NCBI RefSeq assembly: GCF_022965805.1 | Contig: NC_133103.1 | Coordinates: 52,030,386 to 52,094,385, forward strand | DNA length: 64,000 bases | From: Primulina eburnea | Taxonomy: Eukaryota > Streptophyta > Magnoliopsida > Lamiales > Gesneriaceae | Direction of reading: 5' to 3' | Part shown: in pieces, positions 45,877-57,330 of the stretch | Layout of the letters: each line of letters opens with the position of its first letter | Numbering within the stretch: the stretch's first letter is position 1 | The notes under the pieces: generated by a model | What the model saw: only the letters and a program-made list of their open reading frames with translations | What the model was told of the DNA's origin: nothing | Database searches by the model: none | Position numbers and translations under genes: made by a program

Positions 45877-47230
45877 ACATTGTGTCAATATGTTAGTTTT
45901 TATTAGAATATAATATAATAATTTTAAATATGTATAATTATTGGATCGAAATAATATGCTTCGTTCAATTTGCAAAAAAGCTTGATCAATCAATCAACAA
46001 TATTCATGGGCCTGAGCCCAGGGATAAACAAATCATCTGATTTTGTGGGCCTGAACAAGGCCCCTGAAGCAACTTGATCCAGGCCCAGCATCTGACTTAG
46101 CCCGACATTCAACCACCCATTATTGGTATAAACCAAAACACGTCACTTTTACATGTCATTTTGTTCAAACGACATTAGGATTTCTAACATTTCCGATTGT
46201 TTTTTAACTATTACAAAATCATTATTTTCCACAAAAGAAAAGGTAAACGATAGAAATACAAAATAATACAGGAACAATCATGGGTGCAAGAGAGCTAAGA
46301 TACTCGTGAGTGGCTCGGTCAAAACTCGACTCAAATTTGAGTTTTAATTATTTCAATTTCAACAGTTCCAGAGATACATGAGTAATTATATATGAGTTGG
46401 GATGATGAAATTATGTAACATAAAAAAGATCAAATTTTATTTCTCAAGATCGAGGAAAAGGACAAGTTTGATCTCTATCATGTATAAATATTTTCGAGCA
46501 CAAGATCAAATATAAGTCGTGTTCGAGCCAACAAAATTTGAAACAATATATACGTAAACAAAAGTTCATATACTTGAGAATTTGTTTGTTTCTGGATATT
46601 TTCACTCGTTCCACAAGTGATTCTATCACTAGTACTCATTCTAAGAGGTTATAATAAACCAGAAAAAGTTTTAAATAATCATTAGAGCTAAAACTTTGTT
46701 TAATTGATTTTGAATCTATAAGATCAAACACTAGTCTCTCATGGAGTCATGGTCGACAACTTTGGTGTGTTGAGAAAGTGAAATCTCGCTATTTTTTGAG
46801 ACACTCGTTAATTAATTTTGTGATATAAATATTTTATGTGGGTTATATATAAAAAAATATTACTTTTTTTTTATAATAAAAAAAAGTAATATCTTTTATT
46901 GTAAATTTAAACATATTTGACATATTCCACATATAAAAATTTATAAAATTACGAATAAAAATCAACAAAAACTTGTGTGAGATGGTCTTACGGATCATAT
47001 TTGTGAGACATATATCTTATTTTGGTCATCTATGAAAAAATATTATTTTTTTATTGTAAATAAAGGTATGATTGACCCGTCTCACATATTAAGATCTGTG
47101 AAACGATATCACATTAGAGCAATGGTTCAAAAAAATCTATAAAATCATCAAACAAAAAACTACTTTTTTTTTAAAAGAATTAATATATATATACACAAAC
47201 AAATTTCTCTATAATTTCCACCTAAAAGCG
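45877..47230. other. Intergenic stretch upstream of LESV
   Basis: No gene is seen. It contains a GC-richer patch (46000-46110) of unknown origin, a TCGAG/CTCGAA-rich stretch (46300-46640) and a MITE copy at about 46964. The LESV promoter presumably lies in 47120-47435. Short TA runs at 47185 could serve as a TATA region. Confidence 0.45.
46964..47117 (+). mobile_element. 182-bp-family MITE, 5' of LESV
   Basis: AACAAAAACTTGTGTGAGATGG starts it and a decayed GTGAAACGATATCACATTAGAG ends it. About 320 bp upstream of the LESV start codon, so within or next to its promoter. No exact target duplication. Confidence 0.75.
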
Positions 47231-47435
47231 CTAAATAGCACGAGCCCACAGTTGATTCAAGAATCTTCTCCTATGGAAGCACATGTATTTCTGATAAATT
47301 TTTGAACTTTTTTGGGGACAGCATCGCTGCGTTCCTTCAATTCTACGGAAATCTTCGCATTTTCCCAAAGAATTTTGGATATAAACTGGCTTCAGTCGAT
47401 CAAATTCTGCGTCTGCTCCTCCGAAAACCTCCGAA

Positions 47436-50171
47436 ATGGCTACCCATTTCAAACTAGCTCGCCCACGCGCCGTAATAGTCTCTTCCCCACTACTCCACCG
47501 TCGCAGACTCAGCGACCCTTTTCTGATTTTCACCAAATATGCACATTTTCTGTCCAGTAATATACTAAAAGGCAAGAACAGCACTGTGAGGATTTCGAGA
47601 ATCGGTGCTGCAGATGAGGGAGGAGGCTCGTATCTGGAGATGTGGAAGAAAGCGATGGAGCGAGAGAGGAAGTCCGCGGAGTTCGAAAGGATGGCGGAGA
47701 ATACTTCCGATGATAGTGGACATGGGACAGAGGAAAGTGATGAAGAATTGGAGAGGAGGAACAATGAGTTCAAGAAGCTTCTAGAATTTTCTGTCGAGGA
47801 AAGAGATAAGATTCAGAGGATTCAGGTGATTGATCGGGCAGCGGCTGCAATTGCCGCTGCCAGAGCTCTGGTTAAGGATAATGCTCAGCCGCAGGTGAAG
47901 GATTCCGGTGAAGTGGAAGTTCAGAGAGGCGGTGAAGATGGCGAGGATCCGCAAGAAGGTATTTTTTTAACACGGTTCTTGATCCTTATTTCTCTGTCCA
48001 TAAACTTCAAATTTTAATTAATTTTTTTAATTGTGAATTACATATATGGGCAATATTTAGACATGTATTGCTTCATTTTGTTTGAAATTTATTTCATTTA
48101 TTGTTCATAACTTTAGCATGAGGTATTGAATCTCCAAATGATGACACAATAGCCATACTGACTGGTGACTGTTCTCTATTGGTGATCAGCGTCTGATAGA
48201 ATGTGCTTTCTCAGTTAACCTTACATCATAAAACGAGAAGTCCGAAACCACAGGATAGAAATCTTTTGAGCATGATCATCATCATGAATTCAACAGGATA
48301 GTTTGAAAAATTACCTCGGTCGGACATTCTTTTTGTATTCGAGGCCGTGTTCGTTATGATGTGGAATGCTATTTTCATCTCATATTATTGAATCGAGCTT
48401 AATTATAGAGTACAAACTTGACCAGGAATACAAAATGGAAGCTCTTTGGTGTCTCAATCCAGAAGCATAGATGTTGGTACGCCTGGTCCAAGTTTCTGGA
48501 CCTGGGAACCTCCTCCAGATGATGATGGTTCGTTTAGTCCAAAGCTTGCTGGCCAAACATCTCCATCTCCTGCACGATTCTTTCCCGTGTTAGAGAAAGA
48601 ACGATCTTCTGATATTTTCTCCATCCCTTTTCAGACCACAATTCCTCAAACTAAATATAGACCTTTTCTTCCCCCACTCCAGTCATCCTTGGAGATCGAA
48701 AAATCGGAATTTACACCTCATTTGGAAGAACAGAATGACATCGAGGTTCAATTTTCAGCACAAGCGGCTGAAGCAGCTCTGGCTCTTAATGAAGCGAACC
48801 AAGCATCTTCGCAAGGGGTTGTTCCTGATGGATCAAAATGGTGGAAGGAGACGGGAATAGAACAACGGCCTGATGGGGTCCTCTGTAAATGGACTCTGAT
48901 TCGAGGCGTCGGTTCCGATAAGGCTGTTGAATGGGAGAACAAATATTGGGAAGCATCAGACGAGTTTGGCTATAAGGAACTTGGTTCGGAGAAATCTGGA
49001 CGTGATGCTGCTGGAAATGTTTGGCGTGAATATTGGAGGGAAACAATGAGTCAGGTTATTACTTTATCACAATTTTTCTTTGGTTTTCTCGTTCCATGGG
49101 GTGAAAGTTTGAATATCTCAACTTTTAAATCACGGTTCGATACATCATAAAGTTGGCATGTTTTCTTTGAATTTAAGTGACTTGTGTTTTGCAGAATGAG
49201 GGGATTGTATATCTTGAAAAAACCGCAGAAAAGTGGGGGAAGAACAATCATGGGAGCGAGTGGCAAGAAAAATGGTGGGAGCGTTATGGTGCTGGCAAAG
49301 CTGAGAAGTGGGCTGACAAGTGGTGCAGCATCGATCCTTACACTCCCTTAGATGCTGGACATGCTCATGTTTGGCATGAGAGGTACGAAAGTGTTTAATT
49401 GTATTTGGTGGCAAATTTAAGAATTCACCAAGTATAGGAAATTAATCAAGGGAAGAAGATTATATGTGTTGAGTAAAGAAACTTCCATTTGAAATATAAT
49501 TCTAGGTTTGTAACTCTCGACCCCTAATCGTCTTCACACACGAGCACTTCTTATTATAGGTTGAGCCTGCTAGTTCCTGACTGGCGGAGTCAATGAACAA
49601 AGGTCAAACAGACGTGAATGGATCAATCCCATGACATTTATCGTACTACTTGAGAATCTAAAATCATATTTTTAAAAGGCTTACTTCTATTGCTACAGCT
49701 ACTGTTACATTGATTTGATGTTCGGTTACATTTCACAACTTTTTTTATTCTTTCTTTGCTATTTTGTTCGTACCCTAATGCTCTCTCGCTGTAGGTGGGG
49801 TGAGACATATGATGGTCTAGGAGGAAGCATAAAATACACAGACAAATGGGCTGAGCGTTTTGAGGGAGATGGCTGGTCAAAATGGGGCGATAAATGGGAC
49901 GAGAACTTTGATCTCAATAGCCACGGGGTTAAGCAAGGGGAAACATGGTGGGAAGGAAAGTATGGTAGATCGTTGGAACAGAACATGGGGCGAAGGACAC
50001 AACGGCTCCGGATGGGTACACAAGTATGGGAAGAGCAGCAGCGGGGAACACTGGGATACTCACGTCCAGCAAGAGACTTGGTATGAAAGGTACCCACATT
50101 ATGGTTTCTATCATTGCTTTGAGAACTCGGTTCCCCTACGTGATGTCAAGAAACCATCCGAATGGTCCTAG
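47436..50171 (+). CDS. LESV: LIKE EARLY STARVATION 1 (four exons), with a frameshift in the last exon
   Basis: Exons are 47436-47958, 48426-49054, 49195-49382 and 49795-50171. The N-terminus (MATHFKLARPRAVIVSS) looks like a chloroplast transit peptide. A variable acidic middle region is followed by the Trp/aromatic-rich domain typical of ESV1/LESV: GSKWWKETGIEQRPDG, ELGSEKSGRDAAGNVWREYW, EKWADKWCSID and KYTDKWAERF. LESV acts in plastids, binding glucans and helping organise amylopectin in starch granules. An extra A at 49967 (GGTAGATCG, where GGTGATCG keeps the frame) shifts translation to a stop at about 50086. Ignoring it restores HNGSGWVHKYGKSS and the conserved end, about 571 residues, close to Arabidopsis (about 578). 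It is either a true lesion removing about 67 residues or a base-calling error. Confidence 0.93.
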
Positions 50172-50257
50172 AAGCATCGTTTCTTCACGCATAGGAACGG
50201 ACCCAAAAGGCGAACTTGTCTAAATACCTGGGTTCACCTCTTAAGTATATGAATGTT

Positions 50258-50310
50258 AATGTCAAGAAATCATCCGAATGGTCGCGGAAGTTTCGTCGGT
50301 GAGGGGTTTC
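50258..50310 (+). repeat. Short duplication of the LESV 3' end
   Basis: ATGTCAAGAAATCATCCGAATGGTC repeats, with one change, the sequence that spans the LESV stop codon (about 50140-50168). A small local duplication in the 3' UTR; no coding role expected. Confidence 0.75.
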
Positions 50311-50319
50311 TTTATCTAC

Positions 50320-50970
50320 ATGTATTATGTTACATCTTTGGTTTCCCATATGAGAGGGCTTCTAATATTTTTCACTTTCCTTTCACTTTTCAAGTTACGT
50401 TTAATACTGGTATTACTTTATGCTACAACTATGTGATATTTTATTAAACCATTATGTTTCAACTTCCAGTTGATAATTATTTTTCAGAATATCAGAATGT
50501 CAAATACATTATGAAATTTCAATTCAAATTTAGAGTCAAACTGAAACTTCGATTTGTCGCAGACAGGTCGAATCTCTGCTTTTGAATTGAATTTGTAAAT
50601 GACCAAAGATTTATTTCCAAGAAATTGCATTTCGAATCTTGAAAAACTGGACTCTTAAGATTTCCAAATTTAAACGATCAATGTATATGGTGCTCATGTG
50701 CATGTTTTGTGTGTACATTTGATTTTTTATTTTATTTTATTGTATATTACTCTTATTATTTAAAAATTAAAAATCAAATCTAAATTATTATGATTTTTAA
50801 GTAAAGCTCGAATTTGGTTTGAATTAATTATATTCGAGTTCCTTGCTCGAGGTCGGCTTTAAAGGAAGTTGCTCAAAATCTTTGAATTTATTTTTGAGTT
50901 ATTCGAACTATTGTTCGGTTATTAAGGTTCGAGATGGTTTGAGAGGTCAAAACGTTTTAAAGCTCAAAAA

Positions 50971-51008
<38 letters not shown>

Positions 51009-51660
51009 TATTATAATAAAAAATATTAATGTTTGCGAACAACTGAATAAAATAATTTTGACTTGAGTTCGACTCGAAAAAAGTTCGAACATAGTCAAGT
51101 TCGATAAATTCGATTACAGATAAAATATTTATCGAACTCACTCGAAAAATTCACGAATCGACTCAGTTCGTATGTAGTCCTAGTACCAATGATACAGAAA
51201 CTGCACCACTCTTACTGACCATGCGGCTGTGGTAGATGTCTCCTCTGCTAACAACATTCCTTTAAAGGATGTCATTGCATCTCCCTTACAAATATCAGGT
51301 TAGCAAAGGGTAAACATTCACTCAATTTTTTTTTTCTTTGAGCTCTTACTCTGCTGCATTGTTTGGCTACTAATATCTGACTTGAGCGTTGAAAGGATAC
51401 GTCAGAGCTCACATCTGGCCTTTTTCTAAGGAGTTTGTGCTTTCAAGTCGTCTAGTAACAGGTCAGTCGTGTTTTATCGTTAGGGGGGCTCATCTCATTC
51501 ATACAATCACCAGAAAATACATATTTAGTGAACATCGCTCCATGTTTATTGTAAAAAGGTAAAGAGACCATTTGATTATTTTCCTGAGTACATAAGACTT
51601 TTAATAAAAAAAAGAAGCGGCTATTTTGGATATTCCAATAGTGAACAAGGTTATTCCAAA
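50320..51660. other. Intergenic stretch between LESV and solo LTR 3
   Basis: No gene is recognised. It includes a TTCGAG/CTCGAA-rich segment (50800-51180) split by a (TA)n run at about 50968-51004, and a segment of mixed composition at 51180-51440 that may be an old retrotransposon scrap. Confidence 0.45.
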
Positions 51661-51667
51661 AAATAGA

Positions 51668-52350
51668 TGATACCCCGATATGTCCCGGGCAGTTGATCCC
51701 GGGAATGCTCGGGTCATGGGTCAGGCCCATGAGCGATGCCCGGGTCAGGACAGCCCATCTCCCGAGTGGTTGATTCAGGACATAGCACCAGAGTTCTGGT
51801 ATAACTTCTCTTCTGACATCTCGAAGCGAGGGAGGCATTTAATGATGTTGACTTAATAAAATACACGCGGCCGACCTGTTAACATTAATGAGTGACTGGA
51901 CAGATGGGATATGACTAATATATGATTCATGTCAGAACAATAGGGTATAATCAGTCGCCCTAGTATATTTAATGCACACATCCCAAAAAACGAGGTCATC
52001 ATTATTTCCTCCACTATAAATACCAGGTTTTGCATTTATTCCTTCATTCAGATATTAATGAACATTTAACACACTCATTTATTGCACACCAATATCACAG
52101 CCATCACTTGGCTACATTGGTTTTATTGCTTGAGTACCCTGCTGACTTAAGCATCGGAGTGGCCACGCCGGGGACCCCCTCCGGCGCCCATTCACGTGGT
52201 TGTTTTTCTTATTGGCAGATCTTTCAAAGGCAAACGAAGAATCTTCCTTCCAGTTCGCCGTCTTAGCTCAATTTCTTCCCCGTATTCTTTGATAGCTTAC
52301 CCGGGGTAGAGTTCCAGACCCGACTCCACTGTTCGACCCGGGTGGCATCC
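51668..52350 (+). mobile_element. Solo LTR (683 bp) with 5-bp target duplication ATAGA
   Basis: It begins TGATACCCCGATATG and ends GGGTGGCATCC; the expected terminal CA appears changed to CC. ATAGA repeats directly at 51663-51667 and 52351-52355. A TATAAATA at 52015-52022 fits an LTR promoter, followed by a leader-like segment and a GC-rich block (CGGAGTGGCCACGCCGGGG) that I associate with Ty3/gypsy LTRs. No internal domain or second LTR lies nearby. Confidence 0.82.
52015..52022 (+). promoter_or_regulatory. Putative LTR TATA box
   Basis: TATAAATA about 350 bp into the LTR, preceded by a CCTCCAC context typical of strong plant core promoters. Confidence 0.5.
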
Positions 52351-52408
52351 ATAGACAACCCAAGTTGATTGCCTCGACAATTGCCATTTTTTATATTTTG
52401 TTTTATAC

Positions 52409-52448
52409 ATATAATATATATATATATATAGATATATATATAATATAT

Positions 52449-52492
<44 letters not shown>

Positions 52493-52502
52493 TATATATA
52501 TT
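52409..52502. repeat. Compound (TA)n microsatellite
   Basis: Several TA runs broken by single bases (TAGATATA, TAATATATAG), about 94 bp. Open frames across it are artefacts of the repeat. Confidence 0.95.
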
Positions 52503-52509
52503 GCATCAG

Positions 52510-53630
52510 CTTTTGAAGAATAGAACTTCATGATTGTCAAATTAGCCCTTGCGAGAGTTGCTTGGAAATTTGAGTATGTTTTCCAAATCTTTTCCATGTC
52601 TCTCTCATTCACCAGACAAAGAAAACCCCATTTCTTAGAAACTTTGTATTAATAAAACTTTGAAAAATTCAGTGTTTTCGTAAAAATTCTTGATTATTAA
52701 TGCTCAAACGACAAAGTTCCAATATAATATATAAAATAATTAAAATGAAATGAAGTGCAAAAGATTCATGCACAATCTTTTCTAATTTTTTTTTAATTAT
52801 AATATGTTTGAATTTGAAGTCACTTAGGACATCCATATATCCATCCATGTTCGTGAGTGTTATAACACATGCCAGTATGTTACATGTTCAAAAAGCATGT
52901 ATGTATCTATTATATTAACATCTACTTCTTTTATATTTATATTTATTTTATTTTTATGTATTTATATTAAATAAATACATTTATGATTTTATTTAAGATT
53001 TAAGTGATTATTATTTTTAAGTATATTTATTACTAAAATTATTTTTTCTCGAGTATAATTTAAAATGAAAGAGATATCTCATAAAATTAAAAATTATGAT
53101 ATTTTTAAAAAATAAAAGGACAACTTCAAATCTGAAAAATAAATGCATTAAAGAATGAAGAGGAAGAGATCCCATGCCGTCTTAGTTTGGGACGTCGAAA
53201 TTTGGATGGAAATGTATTATAATTAGAAAAAAAAAATTCGAACAAAGTAAAAATGAACAAACAAATTGAAGATTGAGAAGAGAAAAGTTTTGAACTTCAA
53301 AAAATATGATTTTGCATTAAGACTTTGCTAATTAACTTAAGTAATTGGTTTATCTAATACATAAATTTTATAATAGAAATATATATTACAAAAAACCTAC
53401 GACCTTATCTTTCCAATATGCACTGACTAAACTCAAATATGTGCCGTAGTCTGTAAATTCACACACATCAGGTGGGTCCTAACTGTGTCTAATTGTCTCT
53501 TAAAATAAAATATCAATTGTACGGAGAGGAATAAGGACCATTTAATTTGTAGCCTCCACGAATTTTTCGAAATTTAGTCTAGAAGAACTTCAGAGTAACA
53601 TCAATGGGTTGATTAAAAATAATACATATA
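52510..53630. other. AT-rich intergenic stretch
   Basis: No gene or named repeat is recognised. Confidence 0.5.
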
Positions 53631-53633
53631 TAA

Positions 53634-53636
<3 letters not shown>

Positions 53637-53680
<44 letters not shown>

Positions 53681-53727
53681 GGGGGGGGGGGGGGGGGGGT
53701 TGTTATTAAAAATAAATAAATACATAC

Positions 53728-53788
<61 letters not shown>
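53637..53788. repeat. (GT)n - G tract - (AT)n(GT)n compound repeat
   Basis: A (TG)n run (53637-53674) passes into a G-run of about 22 (53678-53699). After a short AT spacer come (AT)n at 53727-53749 and a second (GT)n at 53750-53788. Lengths of such tracts are often unreliable in assemblies. Confidence 0.95.
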
Positions 53789-54130
53789 ATAACAAAAAAC
53801 TTTAGCAATTAAATATTTTATATATTATTAAAGCTTAGCTTTTAATTTTTTTTTTCTTGAAGACTCGTGCATAAAGAATTTTCACACACAAACCTAAATA
53901 TTGTCTAATTTTGACTTTTTTGCCCTAATATCTAAGTTATATTTATAAATTATTAAGGAGCATATTTTATATTGAACTATATTATTTTATCTAAAATTAA
54001 TTTTTTTACCTAATTATATTAAATATATGGTAGTTATATTAATCTAATTGCGATTTTAGCATGAAAATAGTGGACCGAGGTTTTTAGAGAAAAAATAGAA
54101 GTAAAATAAAATATCTTATCATTAATTCTA

Positions 54131-54312
54131 GGCAAAAACTTGTGTGAGACGGTCTCACGGGTCATATTTGTGAGACGGATCTCTTATTTGGGTCATCCAT
54201 GACAAAGTACTATTTTTTATGCTAAGAGTATTACTTTTTATTATGAATATGGGTAGGGTTGACCCGTCTCACAGATTAAGATCCGTGAGACGGTCTCACA
54301 TGAGATCCACTC
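54131..54312 (+). mobile_element. 182-bp-family MITE, TSD TTAATTCTA
   Basis: Exact 9-bp repeats TTAATTCTA at 54122-54130 and 54313-54321. Element GGCAAAAACTTGTG to GAGATCCACTC is 182 bp. It lies about 515 bp upstream of the first CML start codon. Confidence 0.93.
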
Positions 54313-54664
54313 TTAATTCTATTATAGTGTAGATAAATAAACGTTAGCATGAAATTATTTTTCAATTTTATAAAAAAATTATAATTTCATATGCAAATAC
54401 TTCTCCTTAATTAACGATGTAATGTAATTAACATGTTGGTGATTAATTTTGCATGTTTAGGAAAAATTACAAAAATCGTTCAATAAATAAATTTCACCAA
54501 TTTTCAGTTTTTTTTGGGTATTTTGGTTCTCGGTGTTACATGTGAGCAACGTTCGATGTCATATCAACACTATGATTAAAAAATATTCGATTTACTAGAA
54601 GTGTATCTAATAGTATCTATTCTACTGTATTCTAATTCTTGTAAATTTTTCTGAAATTTCCATC

Positions 54665-54709
54665 AAAACCCCACATAAGATTGAAATTGAACTTCCTATG
54701 TGGGGTTTT
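54665..54709. promoter_or_regulatory. Perfect 13-bp inverted repeat next to the CML TATA box
   Basis: AAAACCCCACATA (54665-54677) and TATGTGGGGTTTT (54697-54709) are exact reverse complements with a 19-bp loop. They end 2 bp before the TATATATA at about 54712, so they sit at a promoter-proximal position of the first CML gene. It could be a factor-binding palindrome or a chance/MITE remnant. Confidence 0.6.
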
Positions 54710-54827
54710 GCTATATATATCCTACCATAAGCTGCATTTTTTCTTCTCTCTCTTTCTCACATATATATATTCTTCCATTGAAACTTTGTAATATCCATTC
54801 AAAGAAATCAATATTTAAGCAAATATA

Positions 54828-56146
54828 ATGGAAAGCATAGTGAATGATCAAGAACTGATGGTGCTATATGAAGTCTTCAAATTATTCGACAAAAACGGAG
54901 ACGGTAATTAGATTAATTCTTTGATTTTGCCCTTTTTTTTAGTCCACTTTCTGGTTTTTTTCATTGTCAGGTTTTGGTTATTTTAGTCATCTCCAAAAAA
55001 TTGACAACTAACCCTAGTAAATCAATTTTATGTAGCTGCAGGCAGCATAACAAAAAAGATTGACGAATTTTCGCGATGAAATTGCAGGTAGTATTACCAA
55101 AGAAGAGTTGGGATCAGTGGTAAGGTCTTTGTATCAAAACCTTACGGAAGAAGAACTGCAGGATATGATCCATGAAGTAGATACTGATGGAAATGGGACG
55201 ATTGAGTTTCCGGAATTTGTCGATCTCATGGCCAAGAAAATGAAGGTATGACATTCCTTTTGTTGTCGGAAAGTTCACTTAACTTGTCCGGAAGACATGA
55301 TATTTTCTGGTGAAAATACGCACATAATCTTCATCTCTCTGTTAAGATTGGAACTTGGACTTAACTCAACCTCAAAAGCTAGCTTTAGGGGGAGGATTGT
55401 CCAATCCCATATATAACACTCAAAGATTATTTATCCAACCGATGTTGGACAATTAACACACCCCTCTCACGCCCAAGAATGAACATCTGGAGCGTGGAGT
55501 TTACAAATGACCTAATTATGGACAGAACGGGTGGCCTAATTATAGGCAGTCCAACACATAACGTTAGAACCCGGGCTCTGATACCATGTAAAGATTGGAA
55601 CTTGGACCTAACTCCTCCCCCCTTGAGCTAGCTTTTGGAGTTGAGTTAGGTCCAAGTTCCAATCTTTACACTCTCGTACGTTTTATCATCAGTTAGATAT
55701 ATTTAATTACATGCGATATTCCTTTTTTTTATACATAAAAAAACTTAAATATTACTAATTAATAAAACATTTTCACCATAAGAATCAAGGCCTGGTGGAT
55801 TATATTTCCAGGAAACTGAAGCAGATGATGACCTGAGAGAGGCTTTCGACTTGTTCGACCAAGATCGAAACGGATACATCTCAGCCGACGAGGTAATCCC
55901 ATAATTAACGTCGAACTCGTCGGCATAATCAATAACACGTCTTCTGATTTAAGACAAGGATAATATTAGACTACACTAAACAATTTTGTAATCCAATATT
56001 GTATGCAGCTTCAACAAGTGATGCTACGATTTGGAGAAGCTTTGACAGATGAAGAAATCGTCGAGATGATACGGGAAGCCGATTTGGACGGGGACGGACA
56101 GGTTAACTACGATGAATTTGTGAAGATGATGATGCCCATTGCATAA
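54828..56146 (+). CDS. Calmodulin-like protein, four EF-hands (copy 1)
   Basis: Exons 54828-54903, 55088-55245, 55812-55892 and 56009-56146 give 453 nt, or 150 residues. Four EF-hand loops are complete: DKNGDGSITKEE (21-32), [12 protein letters not shown] (57-68), [12 protein letters not shown] (94-105) and [12 protein letters not shown] (130-141), each with D at position 1 and E at position 12. Length and the linker resemble the CML8/CML11 group close to calmodulin. The expected role is calcium sensing in cytosol or nucleus. Intron 1 carries a decoy acceptor and exon start at 55042 (GGCAGCATAACAAAAAAG), a poor copy of the true exon 2 start at 55088. Intron 2 contains a TRIM/LTR fragment. It is the first of three tandem copies. 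Confidence 0.95.
55342..55669 (-). mobile_element. TRIM/LTR fragment with inverted ends inside CML intron 2
   Basis: TAAGATTGGAACTTGGAC...AAAAGCTAGCTTTA at 55342-55388 is inverted as GAGCTAGCTTTTGGAG...CAAGTTCCAATCTTTA at 55624-55669. A direct partial copy is at 55588-55612. GGGCTCTGATACCATGT (about 55572-55588) is the reverse complement of an initiator-Met primer-binding site, indicating LTR-retroelement origin on the minus strand. The inverted ends can fold into a stem of about 45 bp within the intron. Confidence 0.65.
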
Positions 56147-56149
56147 ATT

Positions 56150-57150
56150 TATACACACAGACACGTACAAAAATTAATTTATTTAATATTGGTTGTTATC
56201 ATTGATTACAGTTAGTTTACCATTAATGTATTCTTTCAAGTTTAATAAGTTAATCAAAGAATATATATAGTTGTACAGTAACACAAGTGGGCTTCGTTTT
56301 ATAATTTGTATCCCCTTTAATTAGTTTTAATTATAAAGTGTAATTACTATATTATAGGGAAAATTAATGTAACATATTTTTTCTTTGATTCTTTGCGATT
56401 TTGTTCCTTAAATATTGTCAAAATTAAGACTGAAATTTGATTACTTAAATGATCAAAATGACAAAGATTCAAGCAAAACAAATGTCACAAATTTGAGCAT
56501 AGTTTCCAACTCTTTTCCAAGTCAGTCAATGCCATTAAGAAAATTAACGAAAAAAATCCCTTTTCTTGGAAATTCTTATATAAAGAAAAAAATTCAATGT
56601 TGTACGAAAAAATTGTTAATTTGTGTTTTAATAATAAGGTTTGAATCAAATAATTTTCAAAATCAAAGGAAATAACGAACTTCTTGCCACTTACAATTTC
56701 CGGGATGGTATGAAAAAAAAATGAAAATGAAGAAAGGGAAAAATTTAAAAATATTTTAGACAATGATTTTGGATCAAGACTTTGTTATATGGTTGAAATA
56801 CATCTTGTGGACAAATATGCCTTTTCAAGTTAGAGTATTAGTTAATGAAATTCAAATTTATTTTTTTATTCACTAAATATTATATGTATTCGATTGTACA
56901 TCTTACTATATAAGTATAATTTATTTTTCTTTTGAATAAATAAAATAAATGACTACTGTAAAATTTATTTAAAAAAATATTAACAAGGCGTTACTTTTAT
57001 AAAAAAAATATACCAAGAAAAATATATTTTTCAAAGTTCTTATTTAGTTTTTTTAAAAATTTATTTTAATATAATGTAATCGTATTATTTATGTAAAATT
57101 TAAATGTTCGTTAAACAAGTTATCATGTTAAATATTGTTATAAACATATT
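56150..57150. other. Intergenic stretch after CML copy 1
   Basis: No gene is seen. The 3' UTR of the CML probably ends near 56280. The open frames at 56415-56763 are AT-driven and overlap on opposite strands. Confidence 0.5.
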
Positions 57151-57158
57151 TCTACGAA

Positions 57159-57330
57159 GAGTAGGTTTCTTGTGAGACGGTCTCACGGATCTTTATCTGT
57201 GAGACGGGTCAACCCTACCCATATTCACAATAAAAACTAATACTTGTAGCATAAAATGTAATACTTTTTCATTAATGACCCAAATAGATATCCGTCTCAC
57301 GAAATAAGACCCATAAGACCGTTACGAATA
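57159..57330 (-). mobile_element. 182-bp-family MITE, right end damaged
   Basis: It begins GAGTAGGTTTCTTGTGAGACGG and carries CCCATATTCACAATAAAAA. The distal subterminal repeat is truncated (AAGACCCATAAGACCGTTACG). No target duplication. Confidence 0.85.

Noticed and set aside
47231..47773. 180-residue minus-strand frame
   Set aside because: Antisense to LESV exon 1, whose plus-strand product has a transit peptide and continues in phase into exon 2.
48748..49414. Several minus-strand frames across LESV
   Set aside because: Antisense shadows of conserved LESV exons with correct splice sites on the plus strand.
52297..52612. Minus-strand frames of repeated I and Y residues
   Set aside because: Translation of a (TA)n microsatellite.
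53590..53808. 72-residue frame of T/H and P runs
   Set aside because: Translation of (GT)n and G-tract repeats.
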